From Chromobacterium sinusclupearum (lineage in GTDB: Bacteria > Pseudomonadota > Gammaproteobacteria > Burkholderiales > Chromobacteriaceae), in the NCBI RefSeq assembly GCF_002902845.1, contig NZ_PPTF01000068.1, forward strand, positions 217,943 to 281,942: DNA of 64,000 nt, read 5' to 3'. Made by a program: the position numbers and the translations under genes. Under the pieces are notes generated by a model, which was not told where the DNA came from, did not search any database, and was given only the letters and a program-made list of their open reading frames with translations. Positions 45,718 through 58,586 of this stretch are shown here, piece after piece. Position 1 is the stretch's first letter. Every line of letters begins with the position of its first letter.

Positions 45718-46105
45718 ATCGATGCGTTCTCTTAATTCTAATGAGGGCTGTCAGAAGCGGTGAAAGCCGATGTTATGATGACCGTAGCAGGCCCGGTGGC
45801 CCCCAGGGGCTGTTGACGCTTGCTGAGCGATCGCGCCGGAGCGCATTTCGCGACGGATCGAGGCGTTTCGCATGCCGCATAGCATTCTATGCCAGTGCGG
45901 AACAACGAAGAGTCGTCGCGAAAGGCGCCCGGCCCTGCGGGTTTGGCCGCTTTTGGCCGGATGCGGCGTTGCGCAGCCCTGGCATAGAATAACTATGCGG
46001 CGGACTACGCGCCTTGCATCCGGCCAAAATCGGCGCAAACGCGATCCACGCAGCAAGCATCAACAGCCCCTAGATACCGTTTTAGACAAACACGCTGCAA
46101 TTGAT
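45718..46105. other. Spacer upstream of metH, mostly filled by a repeat element
   Basis: The 388-base gap holds the inverted-repeat element at 45805-46071 and little else. Open frames crossing it (including a long upstream extension of metH) are not supported by a start site and fall in the repeat. Confidence 0.55.
45805..46071. mobile_element. Non-coding element with terminal inverted repeats (MITE-like)
   Basis: The ends are AGGGGCTGTTGACGCTTGCTG on the left and CAGCAAGCATCAACAGCCCCT on the right, an inverted repeat matching at about 20 of 22 positions. The interior is itself a long imperfect inverted repeat: CGCATAGCATTCTATGCCAG on the left side pairs with CTGGCATAGAATAACTATGC on the right. 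No transposase is encoded. About 100 bases of the left arm recur at 63885-64000 in the opposite orientation. It ends 34 bases before the metH start. Confidence 0.7.
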
Positions 46106-49808
<3,703 letters not shown>

Positions 49809-49819
<11 letters not shown>

Positions 49820-50321
49820 ACCTGCCGCGCCGCCCTGGCGCCGGCTGATCGCGGCCGGCCTGGCCTTCAACGGCTGGTGGCTGCTGCTGGTGTATTTCCG
49901 CGACCATCTGGCCGTGCTGACCCTGGCCGGCGCCCTGCTGGCCTGGGAGGCGCTGCCGTCCGGGCTGAGAAAGCCCGCCCTGCTGCTGGCGGCTGCCGGC
50001 AGCGCGCTGGATTTTGCCTTGGCCGCCAGCGGACTGCTGCGTTTCGTCGGCGTCGGCACCCTGCCCTTGTGGATGATGACACTGTGGCTCAGCTTCGCCT
50101 GCTGGTGGGTCTGGCTGCTGCAGGCCTGGCGGCCGTCGCCGCGCCTCTTGGCCGCCCTGGGCGCGCTGGCGGGCCCGGCCGCCTATTACGCCGGCTTCCA
50201 GCTGCAGGCCCTGCAGCCGGGCCTGCCCTGGTGGGGATTGATGCCGATCTTGGCCTTGCTATGGGGCGTCGGTTTGCCGCAGACCTTGCGCCTGACGCGG
50301 CAAGGCCGCGCGGCGCAATGA
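49809..50321 (+). CDS. DUF2878-family membrane protein
   Basis: A 170-residue protein with about five membrane segments; the first is [19 protein letters not shown] ([15 protein letters not shown]) and the last contains [15 protein letters not shown]. This matches the DUF2878 family, whose function is unknown. It starts 11 bases before the metH stop, so it is cotranscribed with and translationally tied to metH, although no functional link is known. Confidence 0.75.
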
Positions 50322-50373
50322 ACGAAACGGTGGATAAGTTTCAGCGTGTTGCATGGTTGTGGGTAAGCGGACT

Positions 50374-51636
50374 TCACGCCCATAAAACAGACGCGAGCCC
50401 CAGCCCCAGCGCCGCCAGCGCCAGCAACATCAACAGGGCCTGCCGCCCGGCTTCGCGCGACCCCAGCGACAGCGCGTAACACCCCTTGGCCACGTTATTG
50501 GCCGAGGCGGCGATCAAAATGGCCGCGGCCGCCACCGGCAGCGGCGTCAGCTGCGGCGTGGACTGGGTGATGCCCATGATGAACGGGTCCACGTCGCTGA
50601 CGCCCATCACCGCCGCCAGCGTGTAGACGCCGGCCGTTCCCAGGTATTGCGCCGCCAGCCGGGTGGCTACCAGCATGGCGATGAACAGCACCGCAAACAG
50701 CAGGGCAGTGCTGATTTCCAGCGGGTTTTTCGGCTGATAGGCTTCGTTGGCCACGGCGGCGTCCGATCCGCTCTTGGACCACAGCCAGCCGCTCAGCAGC
50801 GCCAGCGCTGCCAATAGCGAAAACAGCGGCCACAGCCGCAATAGCAGCGCGAAATTGAACAGCGCCAGGAAGGCCATCAGCCGCAGATACATCATGCCGG
50901 AAGCCATCACGATGGCCCCGGCGTACACGCGCGGCGCGGCGGCACCGGCGGAACGCCGCGCCAGCACCACCGTGGTGACGGTGGACGAATAGGCGCCGCC
51001 GGCCAGCGCCGCCAGCAACAGGCCGCCGCGCCCCTGGCGCAGCCGCTGCAGCAAATAACTGCCATAAGAAATGGCGCTGACCGCCACCACCACCAGCCAG
51101 GTGTTGAACGGATTGATCTGGAAGCGGCTCATGGCCTGGTTGGGCAGCAGCGGCAGAATCACCGCGGCCAGCAGCAGAAACTGGGTGAAGATGAGGATGT
51201 CCGTCGGGTCGATGCGTTGGGCCAGGGTTTCCAGCCGCGTCTTGAATTCCAGCAGCAGCAGGCTGGCCACGGTCAGCGTGGCGGCCAGCCAGTACAGCTC
51301 GCGGCAGACCAGCACGCCGATCAGATAGGTGGCCAGGCCGGTCATCTCGGTGGTGACGCTGGAATAGCCGGAGCCGCTGAGCTTGTGCCAGTACGACATC
51401 AGCAGGAAAGCCGCCACCACCGCGAAGCCCAGCGCCACTGGCATCCATTCGCCGTGCGCCAGCGTGGCGATGACATAGCCGATCAGCCCGATCAGCGGAT
51501 AGGTGCGCACGCCGCCGAAGGCGTATTTATCGCCGCCGGCCTTGCGCTCTTCCCGCTCCAAGCCAATCAGGAAGGCCAGGAACAGCACCAGGGTGATTTG
51601 CGTCGCCTCGGGCGGCAGCCAGTCCAGATAGCGCAT
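50374..51636 (-). CDS. MgtC/SapB-type and DUF4010 membrane protein
   Basis: A 420-residue protein with about a dozen membrane segments. The N-terminal part (FLAFLIGLEREERKA, AFGGVRTYPLIGLIG) has the MgtC/SapB signature, and the C-terminal half is the DUF4010 domain. Members are thought to affect ion or envelope homeostasis; function is not established. It is convergent with the DUF2878 gene. Confidence 0.85.
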   Translation of the reverse strand: MRYLDWLPPEATQITLVLFLAFLIGLEREERKAGGDKYAFGGVRTYPLIGLIGYVIATLAHGEWMPVALGFAVVAAFLLMSYWHKLSGSGYSSVTTEMTGLATYLIGVLVCRELYWLAATLTVASLLLLEFKTRLETLAQRIDPTDILIFTQFLLLAAVILPLLPNQAMSRFQINPFNTWLVVVAVSAISYGSYLLQRLRQGRGGLLLAALAGGAYSSTVTTVVLARRSAGAAAPRVYAGAIVMASGMMYLRLMAFLALFNFALLLRLWPLFSLLAALALLSGWLWSKSGSDAAVANEAYQPKNPLEISTALLFAVLFIAMLVATRLAAQYLGTAGVYTLAAVMGVSDVDPFIMGITQSTPQLTPLPVAAAAILIAASANNVAKGCYALSLGSREAGRQALLMLLALAALGLGLASVLWA

Positions 51637-51781
51637 GGGGAGGGGTTTCCGTTTGAAACGGTACTGTCTTCAAGATATCCCGTATGGATGGCGGTGTACA
51701 CCCGCGATGTCGTCACTGCGCAGGATAGTTGATTCCGGTCAGGCGCGCGGGCTGTGGATCAATCGGCTATTGGGCTGGAGT

Positions 51782-51790
51782 TGTGGATAA
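51782..51790 (-). other. DnaA box near the pepP terminator
   Basis: Perfect TGTGGATAA on the plus strand (rc TTATCCACA), 18 bases from a hairpin. Similar to the box in the terminator loop at 16888. Confidence 0.5.
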
Positions 51791-51808
51791 GTCGGCGCCG
51801 GGCCAACA

Positions 51809-51834
51809 AAAAACCCGCGTCTGGCGACGCGGGT
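51809..51834 (-). terminator. Rho-independent terminator of pepP
   Basis: On the minus strand AACCCGCGTC/GACGCGGGTT pair and are followed by a T-rich tail. Confidence 0.85.
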
Positions 51835-51857
51835 TGCGGGGTGGCTATGGCAGGCGC

Positions 51858-53246
51858 TTATACCGCCATCACCGCTTCGATCTCTTCCACCGTCTTCGGA
51901 ATCGGCTCGCCCAGCACGCGGCTGCCGTCTGCCGTCACCAGCACGTTGTCTTCGATGCGGATGCCGCCGAAGTCGGCGTATTCGCGGAACTTGGCGTAGT
52001 TGATGAAGGCGCTGTGGCGTTCTTCCTTCTCCCAGGCTTCGATCAGCGCCGGAATGAAGTAGACGCCCGGCTCCACCGTCACCACCATGCCAGCTTTCAG
52101 CGGCTTGCCCAGCCGCAGATAACCCAGGCCGAACAGCGGGCTGCGCTCGGCGCCGTCGCCGTAACCGACCAGGTCTTCGCCCAATGCTTCCATATCATGC
52201 ACGTCCATGCCGATCTGGTGGCCCAGGCCGTGCGGGAAGGCGATGGCATAAGCGCCGGATTCGACGATGGCGTCGGCGTCGCCGCGGAAGAAGCCCAGCT
52301 CGGCCATGCGCTCCACCATTACGGCGGCGGACAGCTTGTGGATGTCCTGGTATTTGACGCCGGGTTTGATGGCGGCGATGGCGGCCTCCTGCATCTCCAG
52401 CACGATGTCGTACAGCTCGCGCTGGCGGGTGGAGAACTTGCCGCCCACCGGGAAGGTGCGGGTGATGTCGCTGGCGTAGCCGCCGCCGCTGGCGCAGCCG
52501 GTGTCGTTCAGCACCAGGTCGCCTTGCTGCAGCACGTTGCCGTGGCCATGGTTGTGCAGCACTTCGCCGCGCTTGGAGAAGATGGACGGGTAGGCCAGGT
52601 GCCAGTCATGGCGGCGCATGATGCCTTCCATGATGCCCACCACTTGGTATTCCAGCACGCCCGGCTTGGCGTTTTGCATGGCCGCGATATGCATGGCGTG
52701 GGTGACGCCCAGCGCGTTTTCCATCTCGGCGATCTCTTCCTCGCCCTTGATTTCGCGCAGCGCCACCACGGCGCGGGTCAGCGCCGGACAGAAGCCGGCC
52801 TTCACCTCGGCCGGATGCACGTCCAGCAGACGACCCATTTCGATCAGCGTCTCGCCGCGGTACGGCGCCAGGTAGCGCACGGGGCGGCCGGCAGCGCGGG
52901 CCTCGGCCAGCAGTCGCGCCAGCTCGGCGTACGGGCGGCTGCGGCCCACGGCGGCCTTGGCGGCGCGTTCAGACAAGCTGGGCAGCGGGCCGGTCCAGAC
53001 GATGTCGGACACATCCGGATCATTGCCGAACAGGGTGGCTTCGCCGCTGTCGGCGTCGATCACGCCGGCCAGGCCCGGCTCGTTCAGGCCGAAGAAGTAG
53101 CGGAAGCTGGAATCCTGCACAAAAGGCAGAGTGTTGTCGTGGTAGTTCATCGGCGAGTCGACATTGCCGACGAACAGCAGCAGGCCGGACAGGCCAGCCT
53201 GTTGCAGGCGGGCGCGGCGCGCGGCGAAGACGGAAGGGGCGAACAT
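51858..53246 (-). CDS. pepP: Xaa-Pro aminopeptidase (aminopeptidase P)
   Basis: A 462-residue M24B peptidase that removes N-terminal residues before proline. The N-terminal creatinase-type domain (about residues 1-165) is complete. The catalytic domain carries the metal ligands: aspartates in LVLNDTGC and SDITRTF, histidine in FPHGLGHQIGMD, and glutamates in TVEPGVYF and RIEDNVLV. This is the long form, in contrast to the short M24 enzyme at 15828-16511. It is monocistronic with its own terminator. Confidence 0.93.
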   Translation of the reverse strand: MFAPSVFAARRARLQQAGLSGLLLFVGNVDSPMNYHDNTLPFVQDSSFRYFFGLNEPGLAGVIDADSGEATLFGNDPDVSDIVWTGPLPSLSERAAKAAVGRSRPYAELARLLAEARAAGRPVRYLAPYRGETLIEMGRLLDVHPAEVKAGFCPALTRAVVALREIKGEEEIAEMENALGVTHAMHIAAMQNAKPGVLEYQVVGIMEGIMRRHDWHLAYPSIFSKRGEVLHNHGHGNVLQQGDLVLNDTGCASGGGYASDITRTFPVGGKFSTRQRELYDIVLEMQEAAIAAIKPGVKYQDIHKLSAAVMVERMAELGFFRGDADAIVESGAYAIAFPHGLGHQIGMDVHDMEALGEDLVGYGDGAERSPLFGLGYLRLGKPLKAGMVVTVEPGVYFIPALIEAWEKEERHSAFINYAKFREYADFGGIRIEDNVLVTADGSRVLGEPIPKTVEEIEAVMAV

Positions 53247-53344
53247 GCTTTTCTCCTTTTGCCGCAGGGCGGCTAAGCATGCCGCTGCGGATAGATTTAG
53301 CCGTCTAACTTATCACGCGCCGGCCCGGCCGGCCAGCCGCCGGC

Positions 53345-54562
53345 TCAAGGGGCGGCCGCGGCTTCCGCCTTGGAAGGCGCAGGCTTGGCGGGTTGCAGCA
53401 GCCGGCGCAGCAGGCCGCCGGCCAGCATGGCCCACAAGGGCGCGCCCAGGCCGGCGATGCTGATGCCGGAGGCCGCCACCACGAAGGTCAGCAGCGCCGC
53501 TTCGCGGTGTTCGCCATCGGCCAGCGCCGCGCCCAAGGACGAAGCCAGGGTGCCGAACAGCGCCAGCCCGGCGGCGGTCACCACCAGCGCCTTGGGCAGC
53601 AACAGCACCAGGGCGGCCAGCGCGCCGCCGGCCAGGCCCAGGACGATGTAGAACAGGCCGCAGAACAGTCCGGCCACGTAGCGGCGGCTGCGGTCCGCAT
53701 GCGCTTCCGGGCCGGTGCAGATGGCGGCGATGATGGCGGCCAGCGTCACGCCGTGGCCGCCGAACGGCGCGGTCAATATCGACGCGATGCCCAGCGCGGT
53801 GACTGGGGAGCGAGCGGGAACGCTATAGCCAAAGGTGCGCAGCACCGCCATGCCGGGCAGAAACTGGCTGGTCAAGGCCAGCAGGGCCAGCGGCAAGGCC
53901 AGATTGATGAAAGCGGACCACGACCAGGCCGGCATGGTGAAGGCCGGGCCGGCGATGCCGGAGAGCGCGCCGGCCGGCGGCGCGTGGAGCTGTCCTTGGC
54001 CCGCGCACAGCGCCACGCCCAGCGCGATGGCCGCCAGCAGCGCCCAGCGCGGAAACCAGCGGCGGCCGGCAAAAAACAGCGCCGCCATCGGCAGCACCAA
54101 CGCCAGCTGCTGCGCGGCCTCGGTCACCACCTCGCCGACAAAATGGAACAGGATGCCGGCCAGCAGCGCCGCCGCCAGCGCCGGCGGAAACAGCCCCATC
54201 AACCGGTCGAACAGGCCGCTGATGCCCACCAGCGTCACGATGGCCGCCGCGGCCAGGAAGGCGCCGATAGCCTCCGGGTAAGGCACCCCGGGCAAGGCTG
54301 TCAGCAGCAGCGCCGCGCCGGGCGTGCTCCAGGCGGTGATCACCGGGGCCTTCCAGCGCCAGCTCAGCCACAGGCCGGCCACGCCGGAGCCGATGGACAC
54401 CGCCCACACCCAGGAGCCGAGCTGGCCCGCGCTGAGGCCGGCCGATTGCGCGGCATGGACGATGATCAGAAACGGGCCAGAATAACCGACCAGCAAGGCC
54501 AGCGCGGCGGCCAGGGCCGAGGACGGCGCGGCGTCGCGCCGCAGGGTGTGCCAAAACTTCAT
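53345..54562 (-). CDS. BenE-family transporter
   Basis: A 405-residue membrane protein with about 11 or 12 segments. KFWHTLRRDAAPSS at the N-terminus, GLFPPALAAALLAGIL and FGGHGVTLAAIIAAICTGPEAH match the BenE (benzoate:H+ symporter) family; the substrate need not be benzoate. It is divergent from a PdxR-like regulator, with 119 bases between the two genes, and ATG 54562 is chosen from family alignment. Confidence 0.88.
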   Translation of the reverse strand: MKFWHTLRRDAAPSSALAAALALLVGYSGPFLIIVHAAQSAGLSAGQLGSWVWAVSIGSGVAGLWLSWRWKAPVITAWSTPGAALLLTALPGVPYPEAIGAFLAAAAIVTLVGISGLFDRLMGLFPPALAAALLAGILFHFVGEVVTEAAQQLALVLPMAALFFAGRRWFPRWALLAAIALGVALCAGQGQLHAPPAGALSGIAGPAFTMPAWSWSAFINLALPLALLALTSQFLPGMAVLRTFGYSVPARSPVTALGIASILTAPFGGHGVTLAAIIAAICTGPEAHADRSRRYVAGLFCGLFYIVLGLAGGALAALVLLLPKALVVTAAGLALFGTLASSLGAALADGEHREAALLTFVVAASGISIAGLGAPLWAMLAGGLLRRLLQPAKPAPSKAEAAAAP

Positions 54563-54661
54563 AAGCGGGCTTTCTTGAATCAAGACGAATAGCGGCAGCG
54601 TGCCATGCCGGCCGTCTGCTTCCTCCCACAAGCCGGGTAAACAGTTTGTATGCGGCGCAAT

Positions 54662-54677
54662 CTGTTTGATATAACAG
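54662..54677. promoter_or_regulatory. Candidate operator in the BenE/PdxR-like divergent region
   Basis: CTGTT-N6-AACAG, a near-symmetric palindrome immediately before the regulator start; ACAGTTTG at 54651-54658 is a further copy of the half-site. It also holds a TATAAC hexamer that may be the regulator's own -10 box, which would give autoregulation. Confidence 0.4.
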
Positions 54678-54681
54678 TTGG

Positions 54682-56109
54682 ATGGAAGCGATCTACCAAG
54701 ACATAGCCCGCCAATTGGCGGCCAGAATGGACGCCGGCGAATTTCCGCCCGGCAGCCGCTTGCCGTCGGTGCGACAGCTGGCGGCCAGCCACGGCGTCAA
54801 CAGCCTGACCGCGCTGGCCGCTTACCGCTGGCTGGAACAGAAGCAGCGGGTGGTGGCGCGGCCGCGCGCCGGTTTCTTCGCCGCCCTGCCGGCTGCGTCG
54901 GCAGCAGCAGCCCTCCACCGCGCGCTGCCCTCGCCCGCCACGCTGGTGGAAGTGGACAGCCGCATGTCGCAGCTGGTGGCGCTGTCGGCCTCGGACGTGG
55001 CGGTGCAGCTGCACATGGCCGAGGCCCACCACAGTCTGTACCCGTCGGCCGAGCTGGCGCGGCGGCTGCAGACCGCCTTGCTGCAGCGGCCGGAGCTGAT
55101 CGGCGCCTATCTGCCGGCAGCCCAGCACGAGCGGCTGTGCGGCTTGCTCCAGCAGATGGCGGCCGGCTGGCAGATGGAGGTGAAGGCGGACGAGATCCTG
55201 TTCTGCAACGGCATCACCGAGGGCATCAGCCTGGCCTTGCGGCATTTGACCCGTCCCGGCGACACGGTGGCGGTGGAAACGCCGGTCTATTTCGGCCTGC
55301 TGCAAACGCTGGCGGCGCTGGGGCTGAAGGCGTTGGAGATTCCCTGCACGCCGGACGCCGGCCTATCGCTGGAGGCCTTGGAATTTGCGCTGCAATACGG
55401 CCCGCCGGTGCGTTGCCTGGTGACGGTGACCAATTACCAGAACCCCACCGGCGCGCGCATGCCGGATGACCACAAGAAACGGCTGCTGGCGCTGGCGCGC
55501 CGCCATGGCGTCACCCTCATCGAGGACGACGTGTTCGGCGAGCTGTATTTCGGCGAGGCGCGGCCGACGCCGCTGAAAGCCTGGGACCGCGACGGCGACG
55601 TGATCTACTGCGCCTCGTTCACCAAGAGCCTGGCGCCGTCGTTCCGCCTGGGTTGGCTGTCCGGCGGCCGCCACCACGCGGCCTTGGAGCGGCTGCGCGC
55701 CAGCAGCAGCCTGGTCAGCCCGGCCTTGCTGCTGGGCACGCTGACCGATCTCTTGGCCAGCGGCGACTATGCCCGCATCAGCCAGCGGCTGCGCCGACAG
55801 CTGGCGCGGCAGATGGAGCAGGTCGCCGACGCGGTGCTGGCGGCCTTCCCGCGCGGCACCACGCTCAGGCGGCCGCAGGGCGGGCTGTTGCTGTGGGTGG
55901 AAGGACCGGAAGGATTGGACAGCGGCCGGTTGCTGGAGGCGGCGCTGCGCGAGTCGATCAGCTTCGCGCCGGGCATGCTGTTCTCGGCGGAACCGCGTTT
56001 CCGCCATTGCCTGCGCCTGAACTTCGGCCAGCCTTGGGACGAGGCGCAGCGGCAAGCCATCGTCCGGCTGGGAGAGCTGGCCGCCGAGCAACTGAGGACG
56101 ACATGCTAG
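54682..56109 (+). CDS. PdxR/MocR-type regulator (GntR HTH fused to aminotransferase fold)
   Basis: A 475-residue protein with a GntR winged helix (YQDIARQLAARMDAGEFPPG, LPSVRQLAASHGVNSLTALA) and an aminotransferase-like domain with the PLP lysine in ASFTKSLAPSFRLGW. It is divergent from the BenE gene and is itself the first gene of a plus-strand run; its stop overlaps the next start by 7 bases. PdxR-type members respond to PLP; others respond to amines. Its target and ligand are not known. Confidence 0.92.
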   Translation: MEAIYQDIARQLAARMDAGEFPPGSRLPSVRQLAASHGVNSLTALAAYRWLEQKQRVVARPRAGFFAALPAASAAAALHRALPSPATLVEVDSRMSQLVALSASDVAVQLHMAEAHHSLYPSAELARRLQTALLQRPELIGAYLPAAQHERLCGLLQQMAAGWQMEVKADEILFCNGITEGISLALRHLTRPGDTVAVETPVYFGLLQTLAALGLKALEIPCTPDAGLSLEALEFALQYGPPVRCLVTVTNYQNPTGARMPDDHKKRLLALARRHGVTLIEDDVFGELYFGEARPTPLKAWDRDGDVIYCASFTKSLAPSFRLGWLSGGRHHAALERLRASSSLVSPALLLGTLTDLLASGDYARISQRLRRQLARQMEQVADAVLAAFPRGTTLRRPQGGLLLWVEGPEGLDSGRLLEAALRESISFAPGMLFSAEPRFRHCLRLNFGQPWDEAQRQAIVRLGELAAEQLRTTC

Positions 56110-56615
56110 ACACCCGCATCGCCATCCGGCCGGCCCGTTTGGCCGACCTGCCCTTGCTGGCCGACATCGAGCGCCGCGCCGCCGCGCTGTTTCCGGAATC
56201 CGATCTGCCGCCGGCTTTGCGCGGCGCGGTGCTGCCGGCCGAAGCGCTGGCCGGCGCCCAGCTTGACGGTCTGTTGTGGGTGGCGGAGGACGAAGGACGC
56301 GTGGCCGGCTTCGCCCTGGCGGAGATCGTCGACGGCCATCTGCATCTGGCCGAGATGGACGTGGACCCGGACCACGCGCGGCGCGGATTGGGCGCGGCGC
56401 TGCTGCGGCGGCTCGTCGTCGAGGCCGCGATGCGCGGCCACGCCGCCCTGACGCTGACTACCTTCGCCCATTTGCCGTGGAATGCGCCATTCTATCGCCG
56501 CCATGGCTTTCAGGATTTCGCGCCCGACGCCGACAGCCAACTCGCGGCGCGGTTGCGCGCCGAGGCGGCGGCCGGTTTCCGCAATCGCGTCGCCTTGCGG
56601 CGCGTTATCGACTGA
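56103..56615 (+). CDS. GNAT-family N-acetyltransferase
   Basis: A 170-residue GNAT protein. It opens IAIRPARLADLPLLADIERR and has EMDVDPDHARRGLGAALLRR with the acetyl-CoA loop (ARRGLGA). PFYRRHGFQDF completes the fold. The substrate is unknown. Its ATG overlaps the upstream regulator stop and the following oxidoreductase begins nine bases after its own stop, so the three are one transcription unit. Confidence 0.88.
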   Translation: MLDTRIAIRPARLADLPLLADIERRAAALFPESDLPPALRGAVLPAEALAGAQLDGLLWVAEDEGRVAGFALAEIVDGHLHLAEMDVDPDHARRGLGAALLRRLVVEAAMRGHAALTLTTFAHLPWNAPFYRRHGFQDFAPDADSQLAARLRAEAAAGFRNRVALRRVID

Positions 56616-56624
56616 GGCAGCACG

Positions 56625-57716
56625 ATGGACAGAATCGATAGCGTGGTCATCGGCGCCGGCGTGATCGGGCTGGCGGCGGCGCGCGCGCTGGCCGAGGCCG
56701 GGCGCGAGGTGGTGATCGTCGAGGCGGAGCGGGCCATCGGCCAGCACGCCTCCAGCCGCAACAGCGAGGTGATCCACGCCGGCCTGTATTATCCGGCCGG
56801 CAGCCTGAAGGCCAGGCTGTGCGTGGCCGGACGCGACGCGTTGTACCGCTACTGCGCCGAACGCGCCATTCCGCATGCGCGGCTGGGCAAGCTGATCGTC
56901 GCCAGCCGCGACGGGCAGCTGGCCAAGCTGGCTGCGCTGGAACAACAGGCGCGCGCCAATGGCGTCGCCGATATCCAGCGGCTGTCCGCCAGAGAGGCCC
57001 GCGCGCTGGAGCCGGCGCTGGATTGCGCCGCCGCCCTGCTGTCGCCGTCCACCGGCATCATAGACAGCCACGCCCTGATGCTGTCGCTGCTGGGCGATGC
57101 CGAAGCTGCCGGCGCGCAGCTGGCGCTGGAGTCGCCGGTCACCGGCGGCGAGGCGACAAGGGGCGGCATCGTGCTGCGCGTGGCCGGCATGGAGCTGTTG
57201 GCCGAACGCGTGGTCAATGCCGCCGGGCTGTTCGCGCCCAGTGTCGCGCTCTCCCTCGCCGGCCTGCCCGCCGCTGCGATTCCGCTGGCCCATTACGCGC
57301 GCGGCGTGTATTTCTCGCTGCAGGGCCGCGCGCCGTTTTCGCGGCTGATCTACCCGCTGCCGGAAGCGGGCGGCCTGGGCAGCCATTTGACCTTGGACCT
57401 CTCCGGCCAGGCGCGTTTCGGCCCGGACGTGGAGTGGGTGGACCAGGTGGACTACCGGGTAGACCCGGCGCGCGCCGCCGCCTTCTACTGCGCGGTGCGC
57501 GCCTGGTGGCCGCAACTGCCGGACGGCGCGCTGTCGCCAGGCTACGCCGGCATCCGCGCCAAGATCGCCGGGCTGGGACAGCCGGACGCGGACTTTGTCA
57601 TTCAGGGGCCTGCGGCCCACGGCGTGAAGGGCCTGGTCAATCTGTTCGGCATCGAGTCGCCGGGCCTCACCAGCTGCCTGGCCATCGCCGATGCCGTGGC
57701 CGCGCTGCTGGATTAG
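56625..57716 (+). CDS. FAD-dependent oxidoreductase (LhgO/DAO-like)
   Basis: A 363-residue DAO-family flavoprotein. The FAD motif is [20 protein letters not shown] at the start, followed by [22 protein letters not shown], typical of L-2-hydroxyglutarate oxidase-like enzymes. [17 protein letters not shown] is the C-terminal FAD-contact segment. It should oxidise a 2-hydroxy acid or amine. Its own DeoR-type regulator follows 44 bases later. Confidence 0.85.
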   Translation: MDRIDSVVIGAGVIGLAAARALAEAGREVVIVEAERAIGQHASSRNSEVIHAGLYYPAGSLKARLCVAGRDALYRYCAERAIPHARLGKLIVASRDGQLAKLAALEQQARANGVADIQRLSAREARALEPALDCAAALLSPSTGIIDSHALMLSLLGDAEAAGAQLALESPVTGGEATRGGIVLRVAGMELLAERVVNAAGLFAPSVALSLAGLPAAAIPLAHYARGVYFSLQGRAPFSRLIYPLPEAGGLGSHLTLDLSGQARFGPDVEWVDQVDYRVDPARAAAFYCAVRAWWPQLPDGALSPGYAGIRAKIAGLGQPDADFVIQGPAAHGVKGLVNLFGIESPGLTSCLAIADAVAALLD

Positions 57717-57760
57717 AGCAAATCGCTTACAATCGCCGGCAAAGGGGAGAAACCACAAGC

Positions 57761-58525
57761 ATGCTGATCCTGAATCAACGACAACAAGAGCTGCTGGACA
57801 TGGTCAGGCGCGAGAGCTATGTCAGCGTGGAGAAGCTGGCCGAACATTTTGAAGTCACCCGGCAGACCATACGCCGCGACATCACCCTGCTGGCCGAGCA
57901 TCAGCAGCTGCAGCGCTACCACGGCGGCGCCAGCGTATTGTCCAGCGTGGAGAATGTGGCCTACCAGGCGCGGCAGGTACTGTGCATAGAGGAAAAGCGC
58001 CGCATCGCGCGTTGTCTGGCGCGGCACATCCCGGACAACGCCTCGCTGTTCATCAATCTGGGCACCACGACGGAGGAAGTGGCCAAGGCGCTGCACCGCC
58101 ATCGCGGGCTGAGGGTCATCACCAACAATCTGCACGTGGCGGAGCAGATGTGCGACTACCCGGACTGCGAGGTCATCGTGCTGGGCGGCTCGCTGAGGAA
58201 GCGCGACCGCGGCCTGACCGGCGAGGCGACTGTGCAGATGATCCGCCAGTTCCGCGTCGACTACGGCATCATCGGCGTGTCCAGCATCGAAGCCGACGGC
58301 ACGCTGCGCGATTACGACTACCGCGAAGTGCGCACCACCGAAGCCATCATCCAGCAGTCGCGCCAGGTGTTCCTGGCGGCCGACCACAGCAAGTTCGACC
58401 GCCCGGCGCTGGTGGAGCTGGGGCGGCTCTCCCAGATCGCCGCGCTGTTCACCGACAAGCCGGTGCCGCCGGGCATCGCCCGCCTGATGCAGGAAGGCGG
58501 CACTCAATTGCACATCGCCGAATAG
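57761..58525 (+). CDS. DeoR/GlpR-family transcriptional regulator (paralogue 1)
   Basis: A 254-residue DeoR-type repressor with an N-terminal helix-turn-helix (RQQELLDMVRRESYVSVEKL, EVTRQTIRRDITLLAEH) and a sugar-phosphate isomerase-like effector domain (GTTTEEVAKAL, VITNNLHVAEQM, DYREVRTTEAIIQQSRQVFL). Its sequence is close to the protein at 62950-63717. GGGGAG precedes the ATG. It may regulate the flavin oxidase unit just upstream, which is an inference. Confidence 0.9.
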   Translation: MLILNQRQQELLDMVRRESYVSVEKLAEHFEVTRQTIRRDITLLAEHQQLQRYHGGASVLSSVENVAYQARQVLCIEEKRRIARCLARHIPDNASLFINLGTTTEEVAKALHRHRGLRVITNNLHVAEQMCDYPDCEVIVLGGSLRKRDRGLTGEATVQMIRQFRVDYGIIGVSSIEADGTLRDYDYREVRTTEAIIQQSRQVFLAADHSKFDRPALVELGRLSQIAALFTDKPVPPGIARLMQEGGTQLHIAE

Positions 58526-58586
58526 CACTGATAAGTATTTTCGGCATTGCTATGCTGAAGCATCGTGTCCAAATGGAGGGTACGGC

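Noticed and set aside
45751..46056. A minus-strand frame of 101 codons across the element upstream of metH
   Set aside because: It runs through the inverted-repeat element and would be present only because of the repeat's composition.
45872..46105. An N-terminal extension of metH of 78 codons
   Set aside because: It lies within the repeat element; MetH family alignment starts at 46106.
50329..50337. A further DnaA box GGTGGATAA after the DUF2878 gene
   Set aside because: It differs from the consensus at the first position and stands alone.
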